Below, one piece after another: positions 9,108 to 17,771 of a stretch of DNA of 64,000 nt (the first letter of the stretch is position 1; every line of letters starts with the position of its first letter). The notes beneath the pieces were generated by a model. That model saw nothing but the letters and a program-made list of their open reading frames with translations, was not told the DNA's origin and did not search any database. The position numbers and the translations under genes are program-made. The stretch covers positions 124,001 through 188,000 of the forward strand of contig NZ_JAMJFL010000008.1 in assembly GCF_023544665.1 (NCBI RefSeq). The letters are read 5' to 3'. Origin of the DNA: Streptomyces sp. YS415 (GTDB lineage Bacteria > Actinomycetota > Actinomycetes > Streptomycetales > Streptomycetaceae).

Positions 9108-10214
9108 TCACCTCTCCAGACGGGCCGCTCGCCCCTTCTCGCCCGCCGCCCAGCAGCCGAAGTCGGGCGTGCAGTCCACGGTGTCGTACGAGCCGCTGTC
9201 GACGGTCCGCCAGGTGCGGCCCCCGTCCGTGGTCAGGTCGGTGCCCGTGGGGCCGACCGCGAGGGCCGCGGTGCGGCTGTGCGGGAGCCAGGCGACGCCC
9301 GAGCGGTAGGCGCTCACCGGGGCCGCGGCGGGCCGCCAGGTGGTGCCGCCGTCCCGGGTGCGGGCCGCCGCGCTCGGGGAGTCCTGGTCGGGGCGGTAGT
9401 CGCCGCCGACGGCCAGACCGTGGGCGCGGTCGCGGAAGGCGAGGGCGAAGACGCCCCGCGCGGGATCCCCGGCCGGGATCGGCGTGTCGGCGGCCGTCCA
9501 GGTCCGTCCGCGGTCGGCGGAGTGCAGCACACGCGCGCGTGCGCCGCCGCCGGTGGCCAGCCAGACGTCCTTGGACCCGGCCGTCACCAGGCACTGCCCA
9601 CTGGCCGCGAACCCTGCCTCGCCGGCCAGCGCGTCGGGCATCCCGTCCTGGGGCAGGACCGTCCAGGACCGGCCGCCGTCGGCCGTGGACAGGATGCGGA
9701 ACCTGCCGTCCACGGGGTCGCTCATCGCGAGGCCGTGGCGGCGGTCGAAGAAGGCCATGCAGTCGTAGAAGGCGCGCGGGTCGGTGTTGCGGAACGCCTC
9801 GGCCCAGGTCGCGCCGCCGTCCTCGGTGCGGTACACCCGGGACGCCTCGCCCTCGCCGATGGCGAGCACCACGGCCCGGCGCGCGTCGAACGCCTCGACG
9901 TCCCGGAACTGCAGCTCCCCGGCCCCCGGCGGCGAGACGTTCCGCCAGCTCGCCCCGCCGTCCGTGGTGCGCAGGACCGTGCCGGCGCTCCCGGCCAGCC
10001 AGGCGGTGTCCCGGTCGACGGCCGCCAGCCCACGGAAGCGCACGGCAGGGCTGCCGGTGTCCTTCAGCTCCCAGTGCGCGGAACGCTGCGGCTCAGGCTC
10101 CTGCGCCTGCGCCGGTACGGCCGTCACCGCGGCCAGCGCTCCCGCGCACACCACCCCCGCGGCCGTCGTGCGAACCATGCCTGCCCAGCGTCGCGTGTTC
10201 CCCAAGGCCCTCAT
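9108..10214 (-). CDS. Secreted BNR/YCF48-like beta-propeller protein
   Basis: A protein of about 368 residues with an N-terminal export signal (TTAAGVVCAGALAAVTAVPAQA, cleavage expected after AQA). Repeated propeller motifs follow: TVLRTTDGGASWRNV, RVYRTEDGGATWAEA, STADGGRSWTVL, HSADRGRTWTAAD, RTRDGGTTWRP and LTTDGGRTWRTV. Such seven-bladed propellers are called photosystem II stability factor-like or sialidase-like, but no sialidase catalytic residues are apparent. The start at 10214 is chosen because it precedes the signal peptide; ATG 10178 is an alternative. The ligand is unknown. Confidence 0.78.
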   Translation of the reverse strand: MRALGNTRRWAGMVRTTAAGVVCAGALAAVTAVPAQAQEPEPQRSAHWELKDTGSPAVRFRGLAAVDRDTAWLAGSAGTVLRTTDGGASWRNVSPPGAGELQFRDVEAFDARRAVVLAIGEGEASRVYRTEDGGATWAEAFRNTDPRAFYDCMAFFDRRHGLAMSDPVDGRFRILSTADGGRSWTVLPQDGMPDALAGEAGFAASGQCLVTAGSKDVWLATGGGARARVLHSADRGRTWTAADTPIPAGDPARGVFALAFRDRAHGLAVGGDYRPDQDSPSAAARTRDGGTTWRPAAAPVSAYRSGVAWLPHSRTAALAVGPTGTDLTTDGGRTWRTVDSGSYDTVDCTPDFGCWAAGEKGRAARLER

Positions 10215-10438
10215 GGCGGGCGAAGCTAGCCCACACCCACGGCGCCGTCCAGACCGCCTCAGCAGCCTCACACGGCCTTTACGGAACCAGCAGACGAATC
10301 ACGTCACTCCTGTGCATGAAAGGCGGTGACCGAGGTCACTCGACGGCGGTGTGCACGGATTCATCGATTCCGACGTCTTCTAGAGTGCCCGGCCTCATCC
10401 GCCCGGAGCCCGTCCAGCCGTCGCAAGGGAGCAAGGCG

Positions 10439-10855
10439 TTGTCCTACGTCATCGAGCAGCTCGTAGAGGCCCGTCTCGTCGCCGCCGCGCCGCGGGTGTC
10501 CAGCATCCCCGCCACGCTGCACTACGACCGGCGCGACCCGTTCGCCGTCCGCATGACCTTCCCGGCCCCCGCCACCCTGGAGGGCGTCGAGGTCTGCTGG
10601 ACCTTCAGCCGGGAGCTCCTGACCGACGGGATGCGGGAGAGCGTGGGCCACGGCGACGTCCGCGTCCGACCCTACGGCTACGACCGCACGGTGCTGGAGT
10701 TCCACGCCCCCGAGGGCACGGCCGTCGTCCACGTCCGCAGCGGTGAGATCCGCCGGTTCCTGGACGCCACCGGCGAGCTGGTCCCGGTCGGCCTGGAGCA
10801 CCTCCAGCTCGACCTGGACCACGACCTGGCCGAACTGATGCGGGACGCCTGCTAG
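10439..10855 (+). CDS. ssgD: SsgA-like sporulation/cell-division regulator (probable SsgD)
   Basis: A 138-residue protein of the Streptomyces SsgA-like (SALP) family, which guides septum and cell-wall machinery in morphologically complex actinomycetes. Family landmarks are LHYDRRDPFAVRMTF, WTFSRELLTDGM, GDVRVRPYG and the C-terminal LDLDHDLAELMRDAC. Length is normal for the family. No ATG or GTG fits; the TTG at 10439 has AAGGGAG about 7 bases upstream. The ssgD label rests on recalled synteny with S. coelicolor (near the ABC-F/UvrA-like pair and a wbl gene), so family is secure and paralogue name is not. It converges on the next gene with a 4-bp overlap. Confidence 0.85.
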   Translation: MSYVIEQLVEARLVAAAPRVSSIPATLHYDRRDPFAVRMTFPAPATLEGVEVCWTFSRELLTDGMRESVGHGDVRVRPYGYDRTVLEFHAPEGTAVVHVRSGEIRRFLDATGELVPVGLEHLQLDLDHDLAELMRDAC

Positions 10856-11688
10856 CGGGCGCCGCCCAGCAGGGAGTTGAGCTCCCCGTAGTCGGCCCCG
10901 TCCGCGAGCGTCCCGTACGTCCCCGCACCGAGCAGCTCCCGCGCGGCGCGCCGGACGAGGGCGTGGGCGGCCTGGGCGATTGCGGAGCCGACGCTGACGC
11001 GCGCCACGCCGAGCGAGGCCAGCTCGGACACGGTCGGCGCGCCGGGGCCCGCCATCACGTTCACGGGCGCGTCGATCCCGTCGACGAGCAGCTTCACGGT
11101 TCCCGGGTCGACGGCCCCGGGAACGAAGATCCCGTCGGCGCCCGCGGCGAGGAAGGCGGCGGCCCGCTCCAGCGTGGCCTCCACTCCCCCGGCGCCCCGC
11201 AGAAACGTGTCGATGCGCGCGTTGACGAACAGCGGCACCTCCGCGGCATCGGCGGCCGCCCGGGCGGCGGCGATCCTCTCCGCCTGCTCGGGAACGGGGC
11301 GCAGCGGCCCCGCGCCGGGCTCGTACAGGGCGTCCTCGATGTTCACACCCACCGCGCCGAGCGCGAGCACCGCCCGGATCGTCTCGGCCACGCCCGCCGG
11401 ATCATCGGCGTAGCCGCTCTCGATGTCCGCGCTCACGGGCACCGCCACGGCGGCCACGATGCGAGCGACGGCCGCCAGGGCTCGGTCGCGGTCCAGCCGG
11501 CCGCCGTCAGCGGCACCGAGGTCCCAGGCGAGCCCGGCGCTCGTGGTGGCCAGCGCGGGGGCACCGGCGTCCTCGACGACGCGGGCACTGGAGGTGTCCC
11601 AGGCGTTCGGCAGCACCAGCGGGGTGCCCGGGACGTGCAGGGAGCGGAAGTCGAGTGCGCGCTCGCGGAGGGCGGAGTCCTTCGTCAT
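10852..11688 (-). CDS. Isocitrate lyase / PEP mutase superfamily enzyme
   Basis: A 278-residue TIM-barrel enzyme. Typical segments are LVLPNAWDTSSARVVEDAG near the start, VPVSADIESGYADDPAGVAETI with the metal-binding acidic residues, GVNIEDALYEP, and FVNARIDTFLRG. The family includes PEP mutase, 2-methylisocitrate lyase and oxaloacetate hydrolase; the canonical lyase cysteine motif KKCGH is absent, so isocitrate lyase activity is unlikely. ATG 11688 is preferred over an in-frame TTG at 11700. The substrate is unknown. Confidence 0.82.
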   Translation of the reverse strand: MTKDSALRERALDFRSLHVPGTPLVLPNAWDTSSARVVEDAGAPALATTSAGLAWDLGAADGGRLDRDRALAAVARIVAAVAVPVSADIESGYADDPAGVAETIRAVLALGAVGVNIEDALYEPGAGPLRPVPEQAERIAAARAAADAAEVPLFVNARIDTFLRGAGGVEATLERAAAFLAAGADGIFVPGAVDPGTVKLLVDGIDAPVNVMAGPGAPTVSELASLGVARVSVGSAIAQAAHALVRRAARELLGAGTYGTLADGADYGELNSLLGGAR

Positions 11689-11793
11689 GCGTCGACTCAA
11701 CCAGCTTGTCCGGGCTGGGTCTGGCAGGAATCCGACAGGAACGTACGGCCACGGATCAGGGACGTACGACCTCGTGTGCGGGCCCTGAGGGTT

Positions 11794-12453
11794 TCACATT
11801 CGCGCGCCCTGCGTTTCGGGCGGGACCTCACGGATCAGGCTCGTCAAAGGGCCGCGGGTGCGCCAGCCCAGGGAGGCGTACAGCGCGCGCCCTTCGGCCG
11901 TCGCGGCCAGCACGGCGCCCGAGGAGCCCGCGGCAACGGCGGCGTTCCCCAGCGTCCGCATGACCAGACTGCCGAGTCCCCTGCGGCGGTGGGCCGCGGA
12001 GGTCTCGACCTGGTCGACCACGGCCGCGCGCCCGGGGCCGGGCACGGCGACCTGGCCGCGGGCCGCGAACGCGCCGTCCCGCGTCAGGACGAGAACGCGT
12101 GTGACGCCGTCCCTGGTCCAGGCACGCGTCCGGTATCCCGCGGGCACCTCGGCAGCGGCGGGATGCAGCCGGGCGGACATCAGGAAGCCGTCGTCCCCGA
12201 AGCGCCAGCCGGGCGCCACCCAGGGGGCGACCGTCTGCCGCGGCAGGAAGACCTTGAGCCAGATGCCCGGTGCCGTGGCCGTCTCCGTCAGTTTGCCGAC
12301 CAGCGCCTCGTCGGCATCGGTCAGGACGTGCCGGGTGACATGGCCGGCCAGCCCCACGTCGACGGTGAGGCCCCATGGCTCGGCGACCGGCGGCGCGGCT
12401 CCGCGGGAGACGACCCAGCCCTCCACCCACGCGCGTACGAGTTCGGCGTCCAC
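11794..12453 (-). CDS. GNAT family N-acetyltransferase
   Basis: A protein of 219 residues. The acetyl-CoA-binding region is at the C-terminus: VVDQVETSAAHRRRGLGSLVMRTLG is the Q/RxxGxG/A motif, followed by GAVLAATAEGRALYASLGW. The N-terminal half (WLKVFLPRQTVAPW, DDGFLMSARL) is specific to this group. I place the start at GTG 12453 because GAAAGG lies 5-6 bases upstream; the frame extends to a GTG at 12489 with no ribosome-binding site. It is divergent from the ABC-F operon. Acceptor substrate unknown. Confidence 0.75.
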   Translation of the reverse strand: MDAELVRAWVEGWVVSRGAAPPVAEPWGLTVDVGLAGHVTRHVLTDADEALVGKLTETATAPGIWLKVFLPRQTVAPWVAPGWRFGDDGFLMSARLHPAAAEVPAGYRTRAWTRDGVTRVLVLTRDGAFAARGQVAVPGPGRAAVVDQVETSAAHRRRGLGSLVMRTLGNAAVAAGSSGAVLAATAEGRALYASLGWRTRGPLTSLIREVPPETQGARM

Positions 12454-12539
12454 ACCGACCCTTTCGTAATAGGCAAAGAAGGTGTGCACATATTACGCGG
12501 CGGGCTTCCGCCACCCCCGGGGCGGCCCTCGTAATTCCG

Positions 12540-12568
12540 TTGACAGCCCTCCCGCCCCCTCCTACGGT
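12540..12568 (+). promoter_or_regulatory. Vegetative-type promoter of the ABC-F operon
   Basis: A perfect -35 TTGACA (12540-12545), 17-base spacer and -10 TACGGT (12563-12568) match the Streptomyces HrdB consensus. Transcription would begin near 12575, leaving a leader of about 220 bases before the ABC-F start. Confidence 0.75.
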
Positions 12569-12605
12569 GTGGAGCGGTCCTGTTGCCGTCGATTGGAGAA
12601 GGACG

Positions 12606-12617
12606 TTGCTCGTCTGA
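12606..12617 (+). CDS. Three-codon leader peptide MLV (upstream ORF)
   Basis: TTG CTC GTC TGA, preceded by GGAGAAGG (12595-12602) with its GGAG about 7 bases upstream, which is a stronger ribosome-binding site than most genes here have. It begins about 30 bases after the predicted transcription start. Short leader ORFs are a known way for ribosome-targeting drugs to induce resistance genes by stalling; that role here is inference. Confidence 0.5.
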   Translation: MLV

Positions 12618-12637
12618 GGTCCTGAGACACCCGCCGT

Positions 12638-12654
12638 CACACCCCTGAGGTGTG
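12638..12654 (+). promoter_or_regulatory. Leader hairpin 1
   Basis: CACACC, loop CCTGA, GGTGTG: six perfect pairs, beginning 21 bases after the leader ORF stop. A ribosome stalled on the leader ORF would lie just upstream of it. Confidence 0.45.
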
Positions 12655-12721
12655 GCTGCCGTGTGCGACCTCGGCGTCCGAGCCGTCCTCCGGAACAGGG
12701 CTTTTCCGCTGCCCGCCCCGA

Positions 12722-12790
12722 GGCCTCCCCGCGGGTCGCAGGTGTCTCGATACGCGTTTGCCCTTGTCGCATCGAGCAACCGCGGAGGCC
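12722..12790 (+). promoter_or_regulatory. Leader hairpin 2 sequestering the ABC-F ribosome-binding site
   Basis: GGCCTCC (12722-12728) pairs with GGAGGCC (12784-12790), which contains the ABC-F Shine-Dalgarno. GCGG (12731-12734) pairs with CCGC (12780-12783) across a 2-base bulge, and inside the loop CTCGAT (12746-12751) pairs with ATCGAG (12771-12776). As drawn, this buries the ribosome-binding site. Confidence 0.55.
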
Positions 12791-12793
12791 CGC

Positions 12794-14416
12794 ATGTCAC
12801 CTTCCATCACCTGCACGTCCCTCGCCTTCACCTGGCCCGACGGCACCCCCGTCTTCGAGTGCCTCGACACCGCCTTCGGCCCCGGCCGCACCGGGCTCGT
12901 CGGAGTGAACGGCTCGGGGAAATCAACCCTGTTGAAGCTCATCGCCGGCGAGCTCACGCCCGCCGACGGCACCGTCCGCGTCGCCGGCGAGGTCGGCTAC
13001 CTTCCGCAGAACATCACCCTCGACACCGGCCTCAGGGTCGACGAGGTCCTCGGCATCGCCGACCGGCGCGCCGCCCTGCACGCCATCGAGGCGGGCGACG
13101 CGTCCGAGGAGCACTTCGAGACCGTCGGCGACGACTGGGACGTGGAGGAGCGGGCCCTCGCCACCCTCGGCGAACTCGGCCTCGGCCACGTCCGGTTGGA
13201 CCGCACGGTCGGCGAGGTGTCCGGCGGCGAATCGGTGCTGCTGCGGCTCGCCGCACTGCTGCTGCGCCGCCCGGACGTCCTGCTCCTGGACGAGCCGACC
13301 AACAACCTCGACCTGTACGCGCGCCGGAGGCTGTACGCCGCCGTCTCCTCCTGGCCGGGCGTCCTGGTCGTGGTCAGCCACGACCGTGAACTCCTCGACC
13401 TCGTCGACCAGATCGCCGATCTGCGCTCCGGGGAGATCAGCTGGTACGGCGGCAACTACTCGGCATACGAGGAGGCGCTCGCGGTGGAACAGGAGGCGGC
13501 CGAGCGGATGGTGCGGGTCGCCGAGGCCGATCTGAAGAAGCAGAAGCGCGAACTGACCGACGCCCAGGTCAAACTGGCCCGCCGCAAGCGGTACGGCCAG
13601 AAGATGTGGGACCAGAAGCGCGAGCCGAAGATCGTCATGGGGGCGCGCAAGCGGGCGGCACAGGAGTCCGCGGGCAAGCACCGGATCATGCACGAGGAGA
13701 AGCTCGCCGAGGCGAAGGAACGGCTCGACGAGGCGGTGGAGGCCGTACGGGACGACGACGAGATCCGCATCGACCTGCCGTACACGGCCGTACCGCCGGG
13801 CCGTGAGGTCCTCCTGCTCCAGGATCTGGAACTGGCTTACGGCGCGCGCGTGGCCGGCGGTTTCGACCTGCGCGGCCCTGAGCGGATCGCGCTGATCGGA
13901 CGCAACGGCGCGGGCAAGACCACGCTGCTGCGCACGATCGCCGGGGAGCTGCAGCCGGTGTCGGGCGAGGCGCGGACCCATGTGCCGATGCGGTTCCTGC
14001 CGCAGCGGCTCGACGTCCTGGACGGCGAGCGGACCGTCGCCGAGAACGTGGCCCGGTTCGCGCCGGCCGCCACCAACAACCGGATCCGGGCGCGGCTCGC
14101 CCGCTTCCTGTTCCGGGGCGCCCGCGCCGACCAGAAGGCGGCGACGCTCTCCGGCGGCGAACGCTTCCGGGCGGCACTGGCGGCGCTGATGCTGGCCGAG
14201 CCCGCACCGCAGCTGCTGATGCTGGACGAGCCGACGAACAACCTGGACATGGCGAGCGTGAAGCAGCTCACCACGGCCCTGGAGTCGTACGAGGGAGCGC
14301 TGATCGTGGCCAGCCACGACCTGCCGTTCCTGGAGTCCATCGGCATCACCCGCTGGCTGCTGCTCGACGGAGAACTGAAGGAAATCACGCCAGAAGCTGT
14401 CGGGTATCCCGCCTAG
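12794..14416 (+). CDS. ABC-F ATPase (ribosome-acting, candidate antibiotic resistance)
   Basis: A 540-residue protein with two ATP-binding cassettes and no membrane segments. Walker A motifs are GVNGSGKST (37-45) and GRNGAGKTT (369-377); signatures are VSGGE (142-146) and LSGGE (452-456); DEPTNNLD occurs in both halves (166-173, 478-485). A basic, coiled linker at about 225-330 is the element that reaches the ribosomal tRNA sites in this family. Homology and GGAGG five bases upstream fix the start at 12794. ABC-F proteins either regulate translation or dislodge ribosome-bound antibiotics; the leader ORF and hairpins favour the latter. It lies 10 bp upstream of the UvrA-like gene, so the two are co-transcribed. 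Confidence 0.88.
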   Translation: MSPSITCTSLAFTWPDGTPVFECLDTAFGPGRTGLVGVNGSGKSTLLKLIAGELTPADGTVRVAGEVGYLPQNITLDTGLRVDEVLGIADRRAALHAIEAGDASEEHFETVGDDWDVEERALATLGELGLGHVRLDRTVGEVSGGESVLLRLAALLLRRPDVLLLDEPTNNLDLYARRRLYAAVSSWPGVLVVVSHDRELLDLVDQIADLRSGEISWYGGNYSAYEEALAVEQEAAERMVRVAEADLKKQKRELTDAQVKLARRKRYGQKMWDQKREPKIVMGARKRAAQESAGKHRIMHEEKLAEAKERLDEAVEAVRDDDEIRIDLPYTAVPPGREVLLLQDLELAYGARVAGGFDLRGPERIALIGRNGAGKTTLLRTIAGELQPVSGEARTHVPMRFLPQRLDVLDGERTVAENVARFAPAATNNRIRARLARFLFRGARADQKAATLSGGERFRAALAALMLAEPAPQLLMLDEPTNNLDMASVKQLTTALESYEGALIVASHDLPFLESIGITRWLLLDGELKEITPEAVGYPA

Positions 14417-14426
14417 CGTCGAGGGC

Positions 14427-16685
14427 ATGAGCGATTTCATCACCATCACCGGAGCCAGGGAGAACAACCTCAAGGACGTCACGCTCCGCATCCCGAAGGG
14501 CCGGCTGACCGTGTTCACCGGCGTTTCGGGATCGGGAAAGTCCTCGGTCGTCTTCGACACGATCGCGGTGGAGTCGCAGCGCCAGCTGAACGAGACGTTC
14601 ACCTGGTTCGTGCGCAACCGGCTGCCCAAGTACGAGCGGCCGCACGCGGAGACGCTGGAGGACCTCTCCCCCGCCATCGTCGTCGACCAGCGCCCGATCG
14701 GCGGCCACTCGCGCTCCACGGTCGGCACCATGACGGACGTCTACTCGGTCATCCGGGTGCTGTTCTCCCGGCACGGCACGCCCAGCGCCGGTCCCGCCAC
14801 CGCGTACTCCTTCAACGACCCCTCGGGCATGTGCCCGCAGTGCGACGGTCTCGGGCGAGCCGTGGGGCCGGACTGGGACCGCATCCTGGACGAGGAGCGC
14901 TCCCTCGCCGACGGCGCGGTCCGCTTCCCGCCGTTCACCGCGGGCACCTGGCAGGGACAGACGTACACGAACTCCGACGAGCTGGACCCGCACAAGCCGG
15001 TGCGGCGGTTCACCGCCGCGGAGCGGGAGTTCCTGCTGCGCGGCCGGCCGGGCAGCAAGGTCACCATCAGCGGCTCGGGCGGCACCTGGATCACCGACTA
15101 CGAAGGGCTCGCCGACCGTTTCGAACGGCTGTACCTGAAGCGGGACCTGTCGTCGATGAGCCAGAAGACCCGTGATCTGATCGGGCAGTTCATGGTGGAC
15201 GGCGTCTGCCCGGCCTGCCGCGGCGCCCGGCTCAACGCGGCGGCGCTCGCCACCCGGATCAACGGCCGGACCATCGCCGACTGCACCCGGATGCAGGTCA
15301 GCGACCTCATCACCGTACTGAAGGAGATCGACGACCCGGTCGCGCGGCCGATCGCCGGGGCCGCGGTGGCCGCGCTGGAACGCATCGACGCGATCGGGCT
15401 CGGCTACCTCAGCCTGGACCGGGAGACCGCCACGCTCTCCGGCGGCGAGGGGCAGCGGCTCAAGACGGTGCGGCACCTCGGGTCCAGCCTGACCGGGATG
15501 ACGTACATCTTCGACGAGCCGAGCGTCGGGCTGCACCCGCGGGACGTGGGGCGGCTGGGGGATCTGCTGCTGCGGCTGCGCGACAAGGGCAACACCGTCC
15601 TCGTCGTCGAGCACGACCGGGACGTCATCGCCCTCGCGGACCATGTGGTCGACATGGGTCCGCGGGCCGGCGCCGACGGCGGGCGGGTGGTGTTCGAGGG
15701 CACGCCGGACTCTCTGGCCGCCTCCGGGACGCTGACCGGGCGGTGCCTGGGCCGTCGTACCGCCGTGAAGGAGACCGTGCGGGAGGCGACCGGCGGGCTG
15801 TGGGTGAAGGGCGCGGACCGGCACAACCTGCGGGACGTGACGGTGGAGTTCCCGACCGGGGTGCTGACCGTGGTGACGGGGGTGGCCGGGTCGGGCAAGA
15901 GCACCCTGGCCGCCGAGCTGACCCGGGCGCACCCGGAGGCGGTGGTCGTGGACCAGTCGTCGATCGGCATCTCCGGACGGTCGACCCCGGCCACCTATGT
16001 CGGGATCATGGACACGGTCCGCAAGATCTTCGCCCGGGAGACCGGCGCCGAGGCGGGCCTGTTCAGCTTCAACTCCTCCGGCGCCTGCCCCACCTGCGAG
16101 GGCCGCGGGATCATCTCCACCGACCTCGCCTTCATGGACCCGGTGACGATGACCTGCCACGACTGCGAGGGGCGGCGCTTCAAGGACGAGGTGCTGCACC
16201 TGACCGTCGACGGCCGCTCCATCGCGGACGTCCTGGAGATGACGGCGGGGCAGGCGCTCGACTTCTTCGACGACACCGGCGTACGGCGCCGGCTGCGCGC
16301 CCTGCGTGACGTCGGCCTCACCTACCTCACCCTCGGCCAGCCGCTGTCCACGCTCTCCGGCGGGGAGCGCCAGCGCATCAAGCTGGCGACCCGGCTGCAT
16401 CTGACCGAGGTCCTGTACGTCCTGGACGAGCCGACGACCGGCCTGCACCTGTCCGACGTGGACGCGCTGCTCGCCCTGCTGGACCGGCTGGTCGACGCGG
16501 GTAACACCGTCGTGGTGGTCGAGCACCACCTGGACGTGGTGGCCCACGCCGACTGGGTCGTCGACCTCGGTCCGGACGGCGGGCGCGACGGCGGGGAGGT
16601 GATCTTCACCGGTACCCCGCGCCGGCTCCTCGACGTCCCCGGATCCTTCACCGCGGAGCATCTCAGGAGGGCCACAGCCTGGTGA
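14427..16685 (+). CDS. UvrA-like ATPase (drug-resistance type UvrA paralogue)
   Basis: A 752-residue protein built like UvrA: GVSGSGKSS Walker A near residue 35, zinc-finger cysteines CPQC and CPAC, TLSGGEGQRLK, then a second half with GVAGSGKST, CPTC and CHDC, and TLSGGERQRIK with VLDEPTTGLH. Housekeeping UvrA is about 950-1000 residues; the shorter length suggests loss of the UvrB-binding and part of the insertion domain, as in the DrrC/UvrA2 group tied to resistance against DNA-binding drugs. It likely acts on DNA-bound ligands in the cytoplasm. Co-transcribed with the ABC-F gene. Confidence 0.87.
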   Translation: MSDFITITGARENNLKDVTLRIPKGRLTVFTGVSGSGKSSVVFDTIAVESQRQLNETFTWFVRNRLPKYERPHAETLEDLSPAIVVDQRPIGGHSRSTVGTMTDVYSVIRVLFSRHGTPSAGPATAYSFNDPSGMCPQCDGLGRAVGPDWDRILDEERSLADGAVRFPPFTAGTWQGQTYTNSDELDPHKPVRRFTAAEREFLLRGRPGSKVTISGSGGTWITDYEGLADRFERLYLKRDLSSMSQKTRDLIGQFMVDGVCPACRGARLNAAALATRINGRTIADCTRMQVSDLITVLKEIDDPVARPIAGAAVAALERIDAIGLGYLSLDRETATLSGGEGQRLKTVRHLGSSLTGMTYIFDEPSVGLHPRDVGRLGDLLLRLRDKGNTVLVVEHDRDVIALADHVVDMGPRAGADGGRVVFEGTPDSLAASGTLTGRCLGRRTAVKETVREATGGLWVKGADRHNLRDVTVEFPTGVLTVVTGVAGSGKSTLAAELTRAHPEAVVVDQSSIGISGRSTPATYVGIMDTVRKIFARETGAEAGLFSFNSSGACPTCEGRGIISTDLAFMDPVTMTCHDCEGRRFKDEVLHLTVDGRSIADVLEMTAGQALDFFDDTGVRRRLRALRDVGLTYLTLGQPLSTLSGGERQRIKLATRLHLTEVLYVLDEPTTGLHLSDVDALLALLDRLVDAGNTVVVVEHHLDVVAHADWVVDLGPDGGRDGGEVIFTGTPRRLLDVPGSFTAEHLRRATAW

Positions 16686-16777
16686 GACGGGTTTTGCCCG
16701 GGCGGAGCGGCCCTGCATGATGGCGGACCGGCGCCGGATGACGGGCGCCGGAACCTGTCGCCGATTCGGAGAAACTC

Positions 16778-17554
16778 GTGCCCAGCAAGAAGGCCCTCGT
16801 CCGCCGCCCCGGCCCGCGCCTCGCCGAGGGGCTGGTGACGCACATCGAGCGGGAGCAGGTCGACGTCGGCCGTGCGACGGAGCAGTGGGAGGCGTACACG
16901 GAGGCGCTGCGCGCCCACGGCTGGGAGACCGTCGAGGTGGATCCGGCCGACGACTGCCCGGACGCGGTGTTCGTCGAGGACACGGTCGTCATGTACAGGA
17001 ACGTCGCGCTGATCACCCGCCCCGGCGCCGAGGCGCGGCGCGCGGAGACCGTCGGCGTCGAGGAGGCCGTCGCCTCCCTCGGCTGCTCGGTGAACTGGAT
17101 CTGGGAGCCCGGCACCCTGGACGGCGGCGATGTGCTGAAGGTCGGCGACACGATCTACGTCGGCCGCGGCGGGCGCACCAACGCGGCCGGGGTGCAGCAG
17201 GTGCGGGCCGCCTTCGAGCCGCTCGGGGCGCGGGTCGTCGCCGTACCGGTGAGCAAGGTGCTGCACCTGAAGTCCGCGGTCACGGCGCTGCCCGACGGGA
17301 CGGTGATCGGGCACATCCCCCAGGTCGACCGGCCGGCGCTCTTCCCGCGCTTCCTGTCGGTGCCCGAGGAGGCCGGGGGCCATGTCGTGCTGCTCGGCGG
17401 CCACAAGCTGCTGATCTCCGCGAGCGCGCCGAAGACGGCCGAGCTGCTCGCCGACCTCGGTCACGAGCCGGTCGTGGTGGACATCAGCGAGTTCGAGAAG
17501 CTCGAAGGCTGTGTGACATGTCTCTCGGTACGGATGCGGGAGCTGTACGCCTGA
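16778..17554 (+). CDS. ddaH: Dimethylarginine dimethylaminohydrolase (DDAH)
   Basis: A 258-residue pentein-fold enzyme hydrolysing N-omega-methylated arginine to citrulline and methylamine. Key motifs: DAVFVEDTVVM (62-72), GTLDGGDVLKVG (112-123), the catalytic histidine His163 in LHLKSAVTALPDG, and the C-terminal catalytic cysteine in EGCVTCLSVR (Cys248 by position, Cys245 nearby). It starts at GTG with GGAG upstream. The reaction is a family inference; arginine deiminase is less likely given the 258-residue length. Confidence 0.88.
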   Translation: MPSKKALVRRPGPRLAEGLVTHIEREQVDVGRATEQWEAYTEALRAHGWETVEVDPADDCPDAVFVEDTVVMYRNVALITRPGAEARRAETVGVEEAVASLGCSVNWIWEPGTLDGGDVLKVGDTIYVGRGGRTNAAGVQQVRAAFEPLGARVVAVPVSKVLHLKSAVTALPDGTVIGHIPQVDRPALFPRFLSVPEEAGGHVVLLGGHKLLISASAPKTAELLADLGHEPVVVDISEFEKLEGCVTCLSVRMRELYA

Positions 17555-17577
17555 CCTGGTGACACCTCATCCTCTCA

Positions 17578-17604
17578 GCCCCGGGACCTGCCGATTCCCG
17601 GGGC
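17578..17604 (+). terminator. Terminator hairpin after the DDAH gene
   Basis: GCCCCGGGA (17578-17586) and TCCCGGGGC (17596-17604) form nine perfect pairs with a 9-base loop, 24 bp past the stop codon. There is no T-run, as is common in Streptomyces. Confidence 0.55.
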
Positions 17605-17665
17605 CCTTCGGCATGCCCGCCGCATCCCTGGGAACCCGGCTGATCAGCGGTCTTTACAGCACTCT

Positions 17666-17714
17666 TAACCTACGGCTTCGTAACCTACGGTCTCGTAGCC
17701 TACGATTGCGTAGG
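17666..17714. promoter_or_regulatory. 15-bp-period operator array upstream of the desaturase
   Basis: Three 15-bp units in tandem: TAACCTACGGCTTCG, TAACCTACGGTCTCG and TAGCCTACGATTGCG, followed by TAGG. Each junction also makes a small palindrome CTACG-N4-CGTAR; the last is perfect as CCTACG-ATTG-CGTAGG. Overlapping palindromes at a fixed period suggest cooperative binding of a TetR-type repressor. No regulator gene is adjacent. Confidence 0.6.
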
Positions 17715-17771
17715 TTCCACCGACCGCACGCCGGTCCGCTTCCGCTCGTGTTACGTCCCCCTGGAGATCCC

